64,000 bases of DNA from Paenarthrobacter sp. A20. Lineage in GTDB: Bacteria > Actinomycetota > Actinomycetes > Actinomycetales > Micrococcaceae. The position numbers were made by a program, and so were the translations under genes. A model generated the notes under the pieces. That model saw only the letters and a list, made by a program, of their open reading frames with translations, ran no database searches and was not told the DNA's origin. The stretch is from contig NZ_JALJWH010000001.1 of the NCBI RefSeq assembly GCF_024168825.1, forward strand, positions 3,596,001-3,660,000. The letters run 5' to 3'. Numbering within the stretch: position 1 is the stretch's first letter; each line of letters opens with the position of its first letter. Positions 52,933 through 64,000 of this stretch are shown here, piece by piece.

Positions 52933-54276
52933 GTGAAACCAAGGACAGCAGGCATCCTGGGGGGAACTGTCCTCGCCAGCCTTGTCATAGCGGTCGCTGC
53001 CGCAAGCGGCGTTCCACCCTTCACTGGGCCGGACACACCCAACGGCGGTCCACCCACCACTCCAGCAAGCACTCCATCGGGTTTTGACGGAGTGGTGTTG
53101 CGCCCCGTCGATGGCGGCGCGGACTATTACGCACAGTTCAGCGGCAGCCTCCCCGCCGATCCAGCGTATTTCCCCATCGCCGTATGGTTCGAAAGTGTCC
53201 TGGACCAAGCGAATATCGCCTTGGACAAGGAAGCCGGGCTCAACACCTACGTCGAGCTAACCGCCAATTCCGACCTCCAACTGGTCAAGGCGTCTGGCAT
53301 GTACGCCATCCCCACCTTCAATTCCGCAGATGCCTCAGGCTTTGCCCTCAGCGACGAAGTGGACATGTGGGCAGGACCGGGCAGCGCCCCGTGGACAGGC
53401 AAATATCCCGGCGAAGGGCCCCTCTGCGTGCCGGAGGCAAGCAAATGCGGCTACACCGTCCAGAAGGAACGCCGCGCAGTAGCACCACAAGGAGCCATGC
53501 TGTATGCCAACTACGGCAAGGGCGTGGCCTTCTGGCTTTCCGATGAGGAGTCCGTGGAGTTCTTCAAAGGCATCCAGGACGTTGTCTCGGCTGATACCTA
53601 CTGGTTCACCGACCCCAGTATCTGTGCCAAAGGTGAAGGCGGCGCGATCGTCGGGTACACACGAGACCTCACACAGGAAGAATGCAGGCTCGCCGCTAAC
53701 TACGGCTGGACCATCGAACGCATCCGAAAACTGCAGGCAGGCGGAAACACTACGCCCATCTGGGCCTTCGTGGAGGCCGGACACCCCTTCAAGGACTCGC
53801 CCAACGCCACAACCATCAGCGCTCCCGAAATCCGTGCAGCGGTATGGAGCAGCCTGATCCACGGCGCCCGCGGCGTGATCTACTTCAACCACAACTTCGG
53901 GGGCGACTGCATCTCCCAGCACGTACTCCGTGACTGCGGCGCGCTGGTCAGGCCAACAGTAACGGCACTGAACAAACAAATCTCAGAGCTTGCACCCGTC
54001 CTCAACGGGCCCTTCCTCGACGGCGCCACCACGGCCACCGGCCCAGTGGACTTCACCACCAAACTGCACGACCACAAGGTCTACATCTTTGCCGGCGCCA
54101 ACAAGGAGGCCGGCGGGCAGGCAACCTTCCACGTCCAGTGCGGCGGGAGCACCGCCGTCGTCCTCGACGAGAACCGGACCATTCCCGTGGTGGACGGCAG
54201 TTTCACAGACACCTTCTCCGACGGAAACGCCGTGCACCTCTACCGTGTCGAAGGCGGCGGGAGCTGCGGCTTCTGA
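52933..54276 (+). CDS. Exported protein, possible glycoside-hydrolase-type barrel
   Basis: A 447-residue exported protein with a signal peptide (residues 1-27), then a Pro/Thr-rich linker and a large domain. Sequences such as FPIAVWFESVLD, AFVEAGHPF, GARGVIYFNHNFGG and AAVWSSLIHGARGVIYF look like a (beta/alpha)8 glycosidase-type barrel, with a small C-terminal beta domain. I cannot name a family. At the end of the polysaccharide operon it may trim or modify the polymer. GTG start. Its stop (54274-54276) is immediately followed by the stop of the convergent gene. Confidence 0.6.
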   Translation: MKPRTAGILGGTVLASLVIAVAAASGVPPFTGPDTPNGGPPTTPASTPSGFDGVVLRPVDGGADYYAQFSGSLPADPAYFPIAVWFESVLDQANIALDKEAGLNTYVELTANSDLQLVKASGMYAIPTFNSADASGFALSDEVDMWAGPGSAPWTGKYPGEGPLCVPEASKCGYTVQKERRAVAPQGAMLYANYGKGVAFWLSDEESVEFFKGIQDVVSADTYWFTDPSICAKGEGGAIVGYTRDLTQEECRLAANYGWTIERIRKLQAGGNTTPIWAFVEAGHPFKDSPNATTISAPEIRAAVWSSLIHGARGVIYFNHNFGGDCISQHVLRDCGALVRPTVTALNKQISELAPVLNGPFLDGATTATGPVDFTTKLHDHKVYIFAGANKEAGGQATFHVQCGGSTAVVLDENRTIPVVDGSFTDTFSDGNAVHLYRVEGGGSCGF

Positions 54277-57054
54277 CTAGCGGCTGCTGTCGTCCCGCTC
54301 CCAGGCGGCAGCAGGCTTGCGAACCAACAGCGGACGACGGCGGCCCGCAGCAGCGAAGACGGCGTAAACGGCGGCGTCAACTGCAGAAAACGGACCCCTG
54401 ACGGAGGAAAGCAGTTCACGCACAGTCCGGGACGTCGTCGCCGAATCCTGCCCGTCCTGCTGCGCATTTCCCCGATAGCTCCGCCGCAGGACAGCAAGCA
54501 GGGACACCCTGGTCCGCGGCGTCCTCACCACCACAGGCTCAGTGGGCAGGACTGCCTTCTCCTCCGCTGCGAAGAGCCGGTCCACGTAGTAGTCATCCCC
54601 GGTCAGGGCCGGAAACGCGCCCAGTCGATCATGCCCGTCCCTGCTGAGGGCGTACGCCCCCGCACCCCAAAGGCCTTGGGCGTTGCCGGGTACCCGGCTC
54701 CTGGCCCTGTAATAGGACCGCACCAGCGCAGAAGCACCTCTGGTGTCATACCGGAAGGCCGGACGGGCAGCCAGCAGCGGCCCGCCGTCAAGGGCCTTCA
54801 GGACCGACTCGAGGGCCCCGGTGCTGACCTCGATGTCCGCGTCCAGGTATAGGCGGGGCCAACGGTTCGTCGCCTGATCTGCGGCATTCAAAGCCTCGGT
54901 CTTGGAAGCAGCATCCAGGGACAGGACCCGCACGCCCGGGAACGTCGACGCAATGGCCTCCGTCCCATCGGTACAGCCATTACACGCCACAATGACCTCA
55001 ACAGAGCCCCACGCCATCACGCCCTTCAACGACTCAAGGGTCCTGGCGATTACAGCGGCCTCATTATGCGCGGGAATGATGACGGCGCCCGATGGTGGCG
55101 GCTCGTCCGACACGGGGGACTGCCCACCGCGGGTGGCATGAGGCAACCCCTGCCACCGCCTCCGGTCAAGCACAGCCAGGGCAGCCCCACGGTGCCCAGG
55201 CTTATGGAGACGGACAAGTTCCGAAACCAACACCGCCGCAGTGAACGCCGCCAGCGTGCGTCGACCGCAATACTTCGCCGCATACCGAACCCGATTGACA
55301 GACATCAGCGCCGTCAACTGCGGCGACGTCCCGGAGCCCCCGCGTTCATGCCACATCCGGGCGGAAGGCTCAAACCAGATCGAACGTCCCGTCTCCCGAA
55401 CCCGCCTGCAATAGTCCGTCTCCTCCGAATACAGGAAAAACTGCTCGTCCCAGTCACCCACGTCCCTTGTCGCATCCGCACGGATCAACAGCGCCGCACC
55501 CGTCGCCCAATCAACACAGTGTGCATAGTGGTAACTCTCAGGATCAAAATCCATCTCGGACAACCACCCGGGCCTGCCCTGCACCCGGCCGCCCAGGGCC
55601 GCATCCCCCAGCGCTCGCAGAACGCCCGGTTCGCGGCGCAGCGACGGGTACACGCTGCCGTCGTCGTCCAGAAGGACCGGAACTACCATTCCTGCGCCGG
55701 AGAGTGCCATTCTTCGGCGCAGGGCAGCAACCGCTCCGGGCTCCACGCGCAGGTCCGGGTTGAGGATGAGGTAGGCATCCGCTGCTCCGGCCATTCGCAT
55801 AGCGGCATTGATTCCGCCCGCGTATCCAAGGTTCCCTCCGGTGCTCACGGCGACGACGTCAGGATGCCGGGCCAGTTCGGCCATGGTGAGGTCATCGGGG
55901 GAATTATCGGCCACCACCACTTTCAGTGACTGCTCCTTTGTTTCCCCACGCAGGCTGGAGACCAAGGCCTGGACGTCGTCGGCATTGTTGTAGGTCACTA
56001 CAATCACGGCGACGTCGGCCATTGACGCTGCCGGCAGGAACGATCCCGGACCACGGCTGGGCCCGTGCTCCGGGACGGCTGGGGCTTTGGTCCCAGGGAT
56101 CACGTCCCTCGAACCGGGCACCGAAGAGGGCAACGCTGCAGTACTGGACATCCGCAGGGTGAAGTACGCCTGCGGTCCGTCCACCAGGTATCGCCGGGCC
56201 AGGCGTCGTGGTTCAAGCATCAATCGCCAGGCCCATTCCATGCCGTGGGTACTGACCCATACCGGGGCGCGCGTGATCCGGCCCGCGAGGAAGTCGACAA
56301 CGGCACCGAACGCGAGCAACACCTTGGCCCCCGTCAGCTGCCCGTACTCGGCAATCCAGAGCTCCTGCCGTGGTTTGCCCAAGCCCACCACCAGAATGTC
56401 CGCCTCGGAGGCGGCAATCTCGGCTGCCAAACGCGAGGATGCGCTCACATCACCAAGCACTGAACGCTCAGGTGCCCACCAACCTGCAACTGCCAGACCG
56501 GGACGCTCCTGGCTGAACCTGTTCCGGATGAGTTCCTGCGACTGGGGGCTTCCGCCCAGGAATCCCACGCGGAGACCACGGCGTACGGCCTGGTCCAGCA
56601 ATGGTCCCACGAGGTCGCTGCCGGCCAGGCGGGGCCAAGCAGAGCCGGTGATCCGCCCGGCTTCGGCAACCAACGGCGCACCATCGAGCAACGTCAACCA
56701 TTCCACTGGTCCTGGCTGGTCCAGCGTGCCGCTCCACCGGCTGCCACGGCCGAAATGCTGGATGTGGTCCAAGTTTGCCGAGCAGACTCCCAAGGGCTTG
56801 GCTTCACCGTTATGCGCACGGCCCAGGATTTCACTCACTGCCTTGTCGAAGTCCATGAGTTTCACTGGTGCTCCGCCCAGGTTCACCCATTGCTCTGCCC
56901 CGGATTGTTCCGCGAATTGGTCACTGGCAGTGGCTTGGTCGCTGGCAACCGGTCCCTTGGGCGCCGTGAGCAGCAGCGCTGTATCGTCGGCATCGATGGC
57001 GGTGGAACGGTGGGGGAGTGCGCCTCGTCGGGGCGCTATCTTTGGCAGCAGCAT
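54277..57054 (-). CDS. Three-domain glycosyltransferase: WecG/TagA + GT2 + GT2
   Basis: A 925-residue fusion. Residues about 57-300 are a WecG/TagA/CpsF (GT26) domain with GVCSANLDHIQHFGRG and VGLGKPRQELWIAEY. Residues about 344-640 are a WbbL-like GT2 with VVTYNNADDVQALV, ILNPDLRVEPGAV and YSEETDYCRRVRETGR. Residues about 655-870 are another GT2 with AVIIPAHNEAAVIARTLESL, YLDADIEVSTGAL and GDDYYVDRL. All three carry the active-site motifs expected. The ATG at 57054 has GGAGAG 6 bp upstream; a longer frame reaches 57198. Three sugars could be added by one protein. Confidence in the domains is high; order of action is unknown. Confidence 0.88.
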   Translation of the reverse strand: MLLPKIAPRRGALPHRSTAIDADDTALLLTAPKGPVASDQATASDQFAEQSGAEQWVNLGGAPVKLMDFDKAVSEILGRAHNGEAKPLGVCSANLDHIQHFGRGSRWSGTLDQPGPVEWLTLLDGAPLVAEAGRITGSAWPRLAGSDLVGPLLDQAVRRGLRVGFLGGSPQSQELIRNRFSQERPGLAVAGWWAPERSVLGDVSASSRLAAEIAASEADILVVGLGKPRQELWIAEYGQLTGAKVLLAFGAVVDFLAGRITRAPVWVSTHGMEWAWRLMLEPRRLARRYLVDGPQAYFTLRMSSTAALPSSVPGSRDVIPGTKAPAVPEHGPSRGPGSFLPAASMADVAVIVVTYNNADDVQALVSSLRGETKEQSLKVVVADNSPDDLTMAELARHPDVVAVSTGGNLGYAGGINAAMRMAGAADAYLILNPDLRVEPGAVAALRRRMALSGAGMVVPVLLDDDGSVYPSLRREPGVLRALGDAALGGRVQGRPGWLSEMDFDPESYHYAHCVDWATGAALLIRADATRDVGDWDEQFFLYSEETDYCRRVRETGRSIWFEPSARMWHERGGSGTSPQLTALMSVNRVRYAAKYCGRRTLAAFTAAVLVSELVRLHKPGHRGAALAVLDRRRWQGLPHATRGGQSPVSDEPPPSGAVIIPAHNEAAVIARTLESLKGVMAWGSVEVIVACNGCTDGTEAIASTFPGVRVLSLDAASKTEALNAADQATNRWPRLYLDADIEVSTGALESVLKALDGGPLLAARPAFRYDTRGASALVRSYYRARSRVPGNAQGLWGAGAYALSRDGHDRLGAFPALTGDDYYVDRLFAAEEKAVLPTEPVVVRTPRTRVSLLAVLRRSYRGNAQQDGQDSATTSRTVRELLSSVRGPFSAVDAAVYAVFAAAGRRRPLLVRKPAAAWERDDSSR

Positions 57055-57245
57055 TCTCGGCTCTCCAGGCTTCGGGGTCCAGCTCAGGGCAGAATAATTG
57101 AGCCGGCGATCCAATGCTGCTGCACTGCTTGGATCGCCGTGGACAGCAAATGCTGCCCAACCAACTTGTTCACTTGAGTTGTCTCCCGGCCCTGCCACAT
57201 TGTGGGCTGCCGTAGGGCAACTTTAGGCCGTTTTGGCGGACTCCG

Positions 57246-58655
57246 CTAGGGCTCCAGTGCCGCCACATAGTCAGCAAGCCGTGGGGCGGCTGCAGGTGGA
57301 TCAAAACCGCTGGCTCGAATTCCCGACAGATCCAGCATGCTGCTCCGGGGACGGGGAGCCGTGCCTGGCCCGGAATACGCTGCGGTACTGACGGACTGCA
57401 CCAAACCGGGGTCGGCCCCGCACAAGCGGTATACCTCCCGTGCAATGTCCGCCCACGACTGCCGTTCGCCGCTGTTGCTGAGGTTGTACGTCCCGTAGGG
57501 GGCGTTGGTTTCGAGCAAATGCCGGATGCCCGCCGCGATGTCCGTGGCGAAGGTCAGACGGCCCCATTGGTCATCGACCACCGACGGTGACGTTCCGCGT
57601 GCGGCCAGCGCCGCCATGGTGCGCACAAAGTTTCGGCCCTCGCCCACAACCCAGCTGGTCCGCACAATAAAGTGTCGCGGCACCGACGCCACAGCAGCGT
57701 CCCCGGCCGCTTTGCTCTGGCCATAGACCCCCAGCGGCGTGGGGTCTTCATCTTCCCGGTGAATGTCCGCCGTGCCGTCGAACACATAGTCGCTGGAGAT
57801 ATGAACCAGCGTCAGCGAATGTTCGACGGCGGTCCTCGCCAACAGGGACACGGCGGTTGCGTTGATTCTCCAGGCAGCTGCCCGGCCGTCGGCGGTCTCT
57901 GCAGCGTCCACTCCCGTGAATGCTGCTGCGTTGATGATGGTGGAATACTTCCGCCAGTCAGTTGCCACATACGATGCTTCCAACGTGATGTCGAACTGCT
58001 CCCTGTCCGCAAATTCCACAGTTTCGTCACCTGCAAATGCGGTCCGCAGTGCGTTTCCCAGCTGGCCATTTGATCCAAGGACCAGGGTGCGCCGCCGTTT
58101 CATGGGTTCCACTCCAGGTAATCGCGGATGATTTCGGTCCTGCGGGGACACGACCGCCTTGTCCAGGGAAATCGGCCACGGGACAGCCACTGCTTCGTCG
58201 GCCAAATTCAGGAAGGTGTAATCCTTCTGCGCCTCCGCGCTCCAATGGTCGTTGACCAGGTAGGTGTAGGCGGTGCCGTCCTCGAGCGTCTGGAAAGCGT
58301 TGCCTACACCCCGAGGGACGTAGATCGCGTCCTTGGCTGTCAGCTCCGCATAAAACAGTGTCCCAAAGGTGGTTCCTTCCCGCAGGTCCACCCACGCGCC
58401 GAAGATTCGTCCGGAGGCGAGGGAAATGAACTTGTCCCATGGTTCGGCGTGAATGCCACGAGTGGTGCCGCGGGCGGCATTGAAGGAAATATTGTTCTGC
58501 ACCGGGCCGAAATCCGGCAGCCCAAGGTCCGCCATTTTCTTCCGGTGCCAGTTCTCTTTGAACCAGCCCCGGTCATCCCCATGAACCGGCAGCTCAAAAA
58601 GCATCAAGCCCGGGATGGGTGTAGCCCTTGTCCGCAATTGCTGTGCCGGCTCCAC
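57246..58655 (-). CDS. rmlCD: Bifunctional dTDP-4-dehydrorhamnose 3,5-epimerase/reductase (RmlC-RmlD)
   Basis: A 469-residue fusion. Residues 1-184 are an RmlC cupin (3,5-epimerase) with RGIHAEPWDKFISL and DEAVAVPWP. From residue 185 comes an RmlD reductase with GSNGQLGNAL, DYVFDG and YGQSK. The fused form is known from corynebacteria. The RmlC active-site segment has His and Lys but lacks the usual Gln after the His. GTG start. The gene lies 3 bp downstream of rmlB. Confidence 0.92.
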   Translation of the reverse strand: MEPAQQLRTRATPIPGLMLFELPVHGDDRGWFKENWHRKKMADLGLPDFGPVQNNISFNAARGTTRGIHAEPWDKFISLASGRIFGAWVDLREGTTFGTLFYAELTAKDAIYVPRGVGNAFQTLEDGTAYTYLVNDHWSAEAQKDYTFLNLADEAVAVPWPISLDKAVVSPQDRNHPRLPGVEPMKRRRTLVLGSNGQLGNALRTAFAGDETVEFADREQFDITLEASYVATDWRKYSTIINAAAFTGVDAAETADGRAAAWRINATAVSLLARTAVEHSLTLVHISSDYVFDGTADIHREDEDPTPLGVYGQSKAAGDAAVASVPRHFIVRTSWVVGEGRNFVRTMAALAARGTSPSVVDDQWGRLTFATDIAAGIRHLLETNAPYGTYNLSNSGERQSWADIAREVYRLCGADPGLVQSVSTAAYSGPGTAPRPRSSMLDLSGIRASGFDPPAAAPRLADYVAALEP

Positions 58656-58658
58656 TGT

Positions 58659-60577
<1,919 letters not shown>

Positions 60578-60584
60578 CACCGAA

Positions 60585-61517
60585 TTACGTGGCGGACACG
60601 TCTTCGAGGGCGCGGGCAATTTCTGCGGGAAGAACGCTCAATTGCGCGTCCAGTAGTTCTTTGAGTTGCACGGCGTTCCTGGCGCCGACAACAGCTGTCG
60701 CAACGCCCGGGCGCGAGAGCAGCCAGCTCAGGGAAACGTCCAGGGGAGACCGCCCCAGTCCGCGGGCAGCCATGGCCACCGCCTCCACCACCCGTGAGGC
60801 TTTCGGCTCGAGGTAAGGCTCCACATAGGCTGCGAGACGGCTCTGCGCTGCCCTGGAATCGGCCGGAATCTGCCCGCGGTATTTTCCGCTCAGGACGCCC
60901 CGACCCAGCGGCGCCCAGGCCATGAGCCCCAGCCCCGCGTCTTCCACGGCAGGGATCAGTTCCTCCTCGGCCCGGCGCTGAACCAGGGAGTATTCCGACT
61001 GGTTTGCCACCAGTGTGAATCCGGCCACGGCGGCGGCTTTGGCTGTCTGCCATCCGTTGTAGTTGGAAATTCCGACGTAGCGGGCCCGGCCGCTGCGTTG
61101 GGCGAGTTCCAACGCTGAAAGGGTTTCATCCAAGGGAACATTCGGGTCCCACTCGTGGGCGAACCAGATGTCGATGTAGTCGGTTCCCAGCCTGGCCAGG
61201 CTGGCGTCCAGGGCGGACAGCATCGCCCCGCGGGAGGCGTTGATGCTGCGCCTGGAGTCCGACGACGACACCCCGGCTTTGGTGGAGATGACCAGTTCGG
61301 AGCGGGCCACCACATCGCCCAGCATGGACCCCAGCATCGCTTCGGCCTGGCCCTGGGCGTACGAGGCTGCGGTGTCAACCACAGTGCCTCCGGCAGCTAC
61401 GAAGGCGTGCAGCACTTCGGCCGCGTCCTGTTCATCTGTTTCCTGGGCCCAGGACATGGTTCCGAGGGACAAAGAGGACACACGGAACCCGCTGTTTCCG
61501 ACATAACGCTGCTGCAT
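60585..61517 (-). CDS. Aldo/keto reductase
   Basis: A 310-residue NADPH-dependent TIM-barrel reductase. Catalytic residues are visible: Asp and Tyr in [12 protein letters not shown], Lys in ISTKAGV and His in IWFAHEW. Usual length. The substrate is unknown. It is convergent with rmlA and divergent from uppP (52 bp between starts). Confidence 0.9.
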   Translation of the reverse strand: MQQRYVGNSGFRVSSLSLGTMSWAQETDEQDAAEVLHAFVAAGGTVVDTAASYAQGQAEAMLGSMLGDVVARSELVISTKAGVSSSDSRRSINASRGAMLSALDASLARLGTDYIDIWFAHEWDPNVPLDETLSALELAQRSGRARYVGISNYNGWQTAKAAAVAGFTLVANQSEYSLVQRRAEEELIPAVEDAGLGLMAWAPLGRGVLSGKYRGQIPADSRAAQSRLAAYVEPYLEPKASRVVEAVAMAARGLGRSPLDVSLSWLLSRPGVATAVVGARNAVQLKELLDAQLSVLPAEIARALEDVSAT

Positions 61518-61569
61518 AGCTGCTAGCTTACGGGCAGTTCCCAGTCTTCATGACGTAGGGTCTATTCAC

Positions 61570-62403
61570 GTGAACTGGATAGAAGCAGCCTTGCTGGGCC
61601 TGGTACAGGGCCTCACCGAATTCCTCCCGATCTCTTCAAGTGCGCACCTGCGGATTGTCGGCTCATTCCTTCCGGGTGCCGCTGATCCGGGTGCCGCTTT
61701 TACTGCGATCACCCAGCTGGGAACCGAAACCGCGGTCATTGTGTACTTCTGGCGCGACATCGTCAGAATCGTTCGCGCATGGTTTGGTTCCCTGACCGGG
61801 AAAGTCGAACGCAGCAACCCGGATGCCCGCATGGGCTGGTTGGTCATTTTGGGCAGCCTGCCCATCATCGTCCTGGGCCTGTTGTTCCAGGACCAGATTG
61901 AATCCGTTCTGCGCAGTATGTGGATCGTTGCCACCATGCTGATTGTGTTCGGCATGATCCTGGCTGTCGCCGACGCCATCGGCCGGCAGGACAGAGACCT
62001 CACGCAGCTGAGTTACAAGCACGGCATCCTGTACGGCTTCGCTCAAGCCATGGCACTGATTCCCGGTGTCTCCCGGTCCGGCGGCACCATCACGGCGGGC
62101 CTGCTCATGGGCTACACCCGTGAGGCTGCTGCGAGGTATTCGTTCCTTCTGGCCATTCCGGCTGTGTTCGGCAGTGGCCTCTACCAGCTCTACAAGACCG
62201 TTTCGAATGACGGCCTTTCCGGACCGTACGGGCTTCCTGAGACCGCCTTGGCCACCGTCATCGCCTTTGTCGTGGGCTACATCATCATCGGCTGGTTCCT
62301 GAAGTTCGTCTCCACACGGAGTTACCGGCTCTTCGTTTGGTACCGCATCCTCCTCGGCCTGGCGTTGTATGTCCTGCTCGGTTTCAATGTGATCAGCGCC
62401 TAG
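61570..62403 (+). CDS. uppP: Undecaprenyl-diphosphatase UppP/BacA
   Basis: A 277-residue membrane enzyme that dephosphorylates undecaprenyl diphosphate, so it recycles the lipid carrier for peptidoglycan and for the exopolysaccharide made by the locus upstream. Active-site motifs [12 protein letters not shown] and [15 protein letters not shown] are intact. GTG start. mshC follows after 15 bp. Confidence 0.95.
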   Translation: MNWIEAALLGLVQGLTEFLPISSSAHLRIVGSFLPGAADPGAAFTAITQLGTETAVIVYFWRDIVRIVRAWFGSLTGKVERSNPDARMGWLVILGSLPIIVLGLLFQDQIESVLRSMWIVATMLIVFGMILAVADAIGRQDRDLTQLSYKHGILYGFAQAMALIPGVSRSGGTITAGLLMGYTREAAARYSFLLAIPAVFGSGLYQLYKTVSNDGLSGPYGLPETALATVIAFVVGYIIIGWFLKFVSTRSYRLFVWYRILLGLALYVLLGFNVISA

Positions 62404-62418
62404 CACTAAGGTTGAGTC

Positions 62419-63696
62419 GTGAAATCGTGGACCTCCCGCCCTGTTCCTGAGCTGCCCGGCAGCATGCCGCAACTACGACTGTTCGACACAGCCCTTGGCC
62501 GCGTCGTGGAGGTTGAACGGCAACCGGAACAATCCATGTACGTCTGCGGCATCACGCCATATGACGCTACCCACATGGGACATGCGGCCAGTTATGTGGC
62601 ATTCGATCTCCTGAACCGGGCATGGCGCGACGCCGGCATCCGGGTGTCTTACGTCCAGAACGTCACGGATGTCGATGACCCCCTGCTGGAGCGCGCCACC
62701 GCCACTGGTGTGGACTGGCGCGACTTGGCGCAGAGCCAGATTGAGTTGTTCCAGACGGACATGGACGCACTCAACGTACTGGCACCAAACCACTACATCG
62801 GTGCCGTGGAGGCGATCCCGGACATTGTGCCCGCCATCGAGCGCCTCATTGCCGACGGCGTGGCCTACCGCGTTCAAGGATCCGACGGTGAACCCGACGG
62901 CGATGTCTATTACGACGTCGAAATGGCCGGCAAACGTTCCGACGCAACCGACGCCTGGACCCTGGGCGACGTGTCAGGACTTGGCGAAGCAGAGATGCTG
63001 ACCTTGTTCGCTGAACGCGGAGGAGACCCTGCCAGGCCGGGCAAACGCAATGCCCTGGACCCCTTGCTCTGGCGCGTGGCCCGCGACGGCGAACCCAACT
63101 GGCCCGGCGCGACTCTTGGCGACGGCCGGCCCGGTTGGCACATTGAATGTACGGTCATCGCGCAGAAGTACCTCCCGGCACCCTTCACCGTCCAAGGCGG
63201 CGGATCGGACCTCATCTTCCCGCACCACGAAATGGGAGCCGGGCACGCCTACTCCCTCTCCGGTGTCCCGCTGGCACGGCACTACTCGCATGCTGGCATG
63301 GTGGGCCTGGACGGCGAGAAGATGAGCAAATCCAAGGGCAACCTGGTCCTTGTCTCCAAGCTCCGCGCGGCCGGTGAGGAACCAGCAGCCATCCGACTGG
63401 CCATTCTTGCCAACCACTACCGTTCTGATTGGTCATGGACCGATGCGGAGTTCTCGGCCGCCAAAGACCGGCTGGCACAGTGGCGTGAGGCCGCGGAGCA
63501 TGCACCTACCGGATCGGCGGGACCCCTGGTGGCAGCCATGCGCAATGAGTTGGCCAACGACCTCAACGCTCCCGGAGCCATCGCCGCCGTCGATTACTGG
63601 GCAGGGGAAGCGCTGCGCTCCGGCGCGGAGAAGTCCGCACAGGACTCTGCCCTGGTGACGGATGCCATCGACGCTTTGCTTGGGGTGGAACTCTAG
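62419..63696 (+). CDS. mshC: Cysteine:1D-myo-inosityl 2-amino-2-deoxy-alpha-D-glucopyranoside ligase
   Basis: A 425-residue cysteinyl-tRNA-synthetase-like enzyme. It joins cysteine to GlcN-inositol in mycothiol synthesis. Signature features are [16 protein letters not shown] (zinc Cys, HIGH-like), [16 protein letters not shown] and [11 protein letters not shown] (KMSKS). The anticodon-binding domain of CysRS is missing, which separates MshC from CysS. The GTG start lies 15 bp after uppP. Confidence 0.95.
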   Translation: MKSWTSRPVPELPGSMPQLRLFDTALGRVVEVERQPEQSMYVCGITPYDATHMGHAASYVAFDLLNRAWRDAGIRVSYVQNVTDVDDPLLERATATGVDWRDLAQSQIELFQTDMDALNVLAPNHYIGAVEAIPDIVPAIERLIADGVAYRVQGSDGEPDGDVYYDVEMAGKRSDATDAWTLGDVSGLGEAEMLTLFAERGGDPARPGKRNALDPLLWRVARDGEPNWPGATLGDGRPGWHIECTVIAQKYLPAPFTVQGGGSDLIFPHHEMGAGHAYSLSGVPLARHYSHAGMVGLDGEKMSKSKGNLVLVSKLRAAGEEPAAIRLAILANHYRSDWSWTDAEFSAAKDRLAQWREAAEHAPTGSAGPLVAAMRNELANDLNAPGAIAAVDYWAGEALRSGAEKSAQDSALVTDAIDALLGVEL

Positions 63697-63710
63697 GGCG
63701 CGAATCAGCA

Positions 63711-63742
63711 CGAAACACCAACGGCCCGAAACACCAACGGCC
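63711..63742. repeat. 16-bp tandem duplication ahead of the mshC terminator
   Basis: CGAAACACCAACGGCC occurs twice in tandem at 63711-63726 and 63727-63742. The second copy contains the start of the left arm of the terminator stem. Confidence 0.8.
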
Positions 63743-63765
63743 CTGACGCAATGTCAGGGCCGTTG
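63735..63765. terminator. Terminator between mshC and the PAC2 gene
   Basis: CAACGGCCCTGAC at 63735-63747 pairs perfectly with 63753-63765 around GCAAT. CTGTTTT follows on the plus strand. The duplicated left arm just upstream could form an alternative, less perfect stem. Confidence 0.8.
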
Positions 63766-63784
63766 CTGTTTTCAGGATTGGTTC

Positions 63785-64000
63785 TTACGGCCGCTCTTTG
63801 CCACGCCGCTTCAGGTAGCGCTCGAATTCGCGGGCAATGGATTCACCGGAGGCTTCCGGGAGGTCCGCCGTATCCTTCGCTTCCTCAAGCTGGCGCACGT
63901 AGGCAGCAATTTCGGGGTCCTCAGTGGCGAGTTCGTCCACTCCGCGTTCCCAGGCCTCGGACTCTTCGGCCAACGCCTGGCTGTCGAGGGGAACCTGGAG
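63785..64000 (-). CDS. PAC2-family protein (C-terminal part; 5' end beyond window)
   Basis: Reading from the window edge, 71 residues end at a TAA at 63785-63787. The sequence is acidic and helical, with SEAWERGVDELATEDPEIAA and a basic end. This is the usual C-terminus of actinobacterial PAC2 (proteasome assembly chaperone 2-like) proteins, which lie next to mshC in mycobacteria (Rv2125) and relatives. The core domain is outside the window. Confidence 0.75.
   Translation of the reverse strand, partial: LQVPLDSQALAEESEAWERGVDELATEDPEIAAYVRQLEEAKDTADLPEASGESIAREFERYLKRRGKERP

Noticed and set aside
56087..57097. A 336-codon open frame opposite the triple glycosyltransferase
   Set aside because: The sequence is Arg/Ser/Pro-rich without any motif. 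The other strand has intact GT26 and GT2 motifs.

Overview
The window is GC-rich, tightly packed chromosomal DNA from a Gram-positive actinobacterium, most likely Arthrobacter/Paenarthrobacter (Micrococcaceae). This rests on a mycothiol ligase (MshC) beside a PAC2-family gene, a divergent glgC/GlgM-type glycogen pair, a fused RmlC-RmlD, a FadA-FabG4-MaoC set arranged like the mycobacterial Rv0241c-Rv0244c region, and frequent GTG/TTG starts with 4-bp ATGA/GTGA overlaps. The genus is inferred from gene content only. I see no prophage, insertion sequence, CRISPR array or plasmid function.

Region by region. 1-5.4 kb: a truncated zinc metallopeptidase, an acyl-CoA ligase and a thiolase that converge on a bioYMN biotin ECF transporter. 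5.6-9.4 kb: an ABC-F protein, a YbaK-type deacylase, SURF1, a small Cys/His protein and a DUF3099 protein. 9.5-13.9 kb: two SDR genes, then an orphan sugar-type double ABC ATPase with a degenerate second site facing a roadblock/LC7 gene. 13.9-26.1 kb: serB, an ABC ATPase, a TSUP permease, an rRNA/tRNA methyltransferase, ribosomal protein L31B, a lipoate ligase with permuted domain order, PepN, a YeiH permease, and an ATP-grasp/alpha-E/transglutaminase operon. 26.2-30.4 kb: a zinc-ribbon SDR fusion and the glycogen pair. 30.5-37.1 kb: a fatty-acid beta-oxidation regulon with its TetR regulator and a perfect palindromic operator. 37.4-40.8 kb: tRNA-Leu(GAG), an M20 peptidase, an acyl-CoA dehydrogenase-like protein and two small genes.

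41-60.6 kb is an exopolysaccharide locus. An 11-gene operon encodes an initiating sugar-phosphate transferase, four nucleotide-sugar enzymes, two glycosyltransferases, a flippase, a polymerase/ligase, a chain-length protein and an exported protein. Facing it are a three-domain glycosyltransferase fusion and the dTDP-rhamnose genes rmlCD and rmlB, with rmlA divergent. UppP, which recycles the lipid carrier, follows just downstream, then mshC and the C-terminal end of a PAC2 gene.

The parts most worth following up are the ATP-grasp/alpha-E/transglutaminase operon, the degenerate orphan ABC ATPase that shares a 14-bp upstream element with the roadblock gene, the zinc-ribbon SDR that lacks its catalytic tyrosine, and the triple glycosyltransferase fusion.
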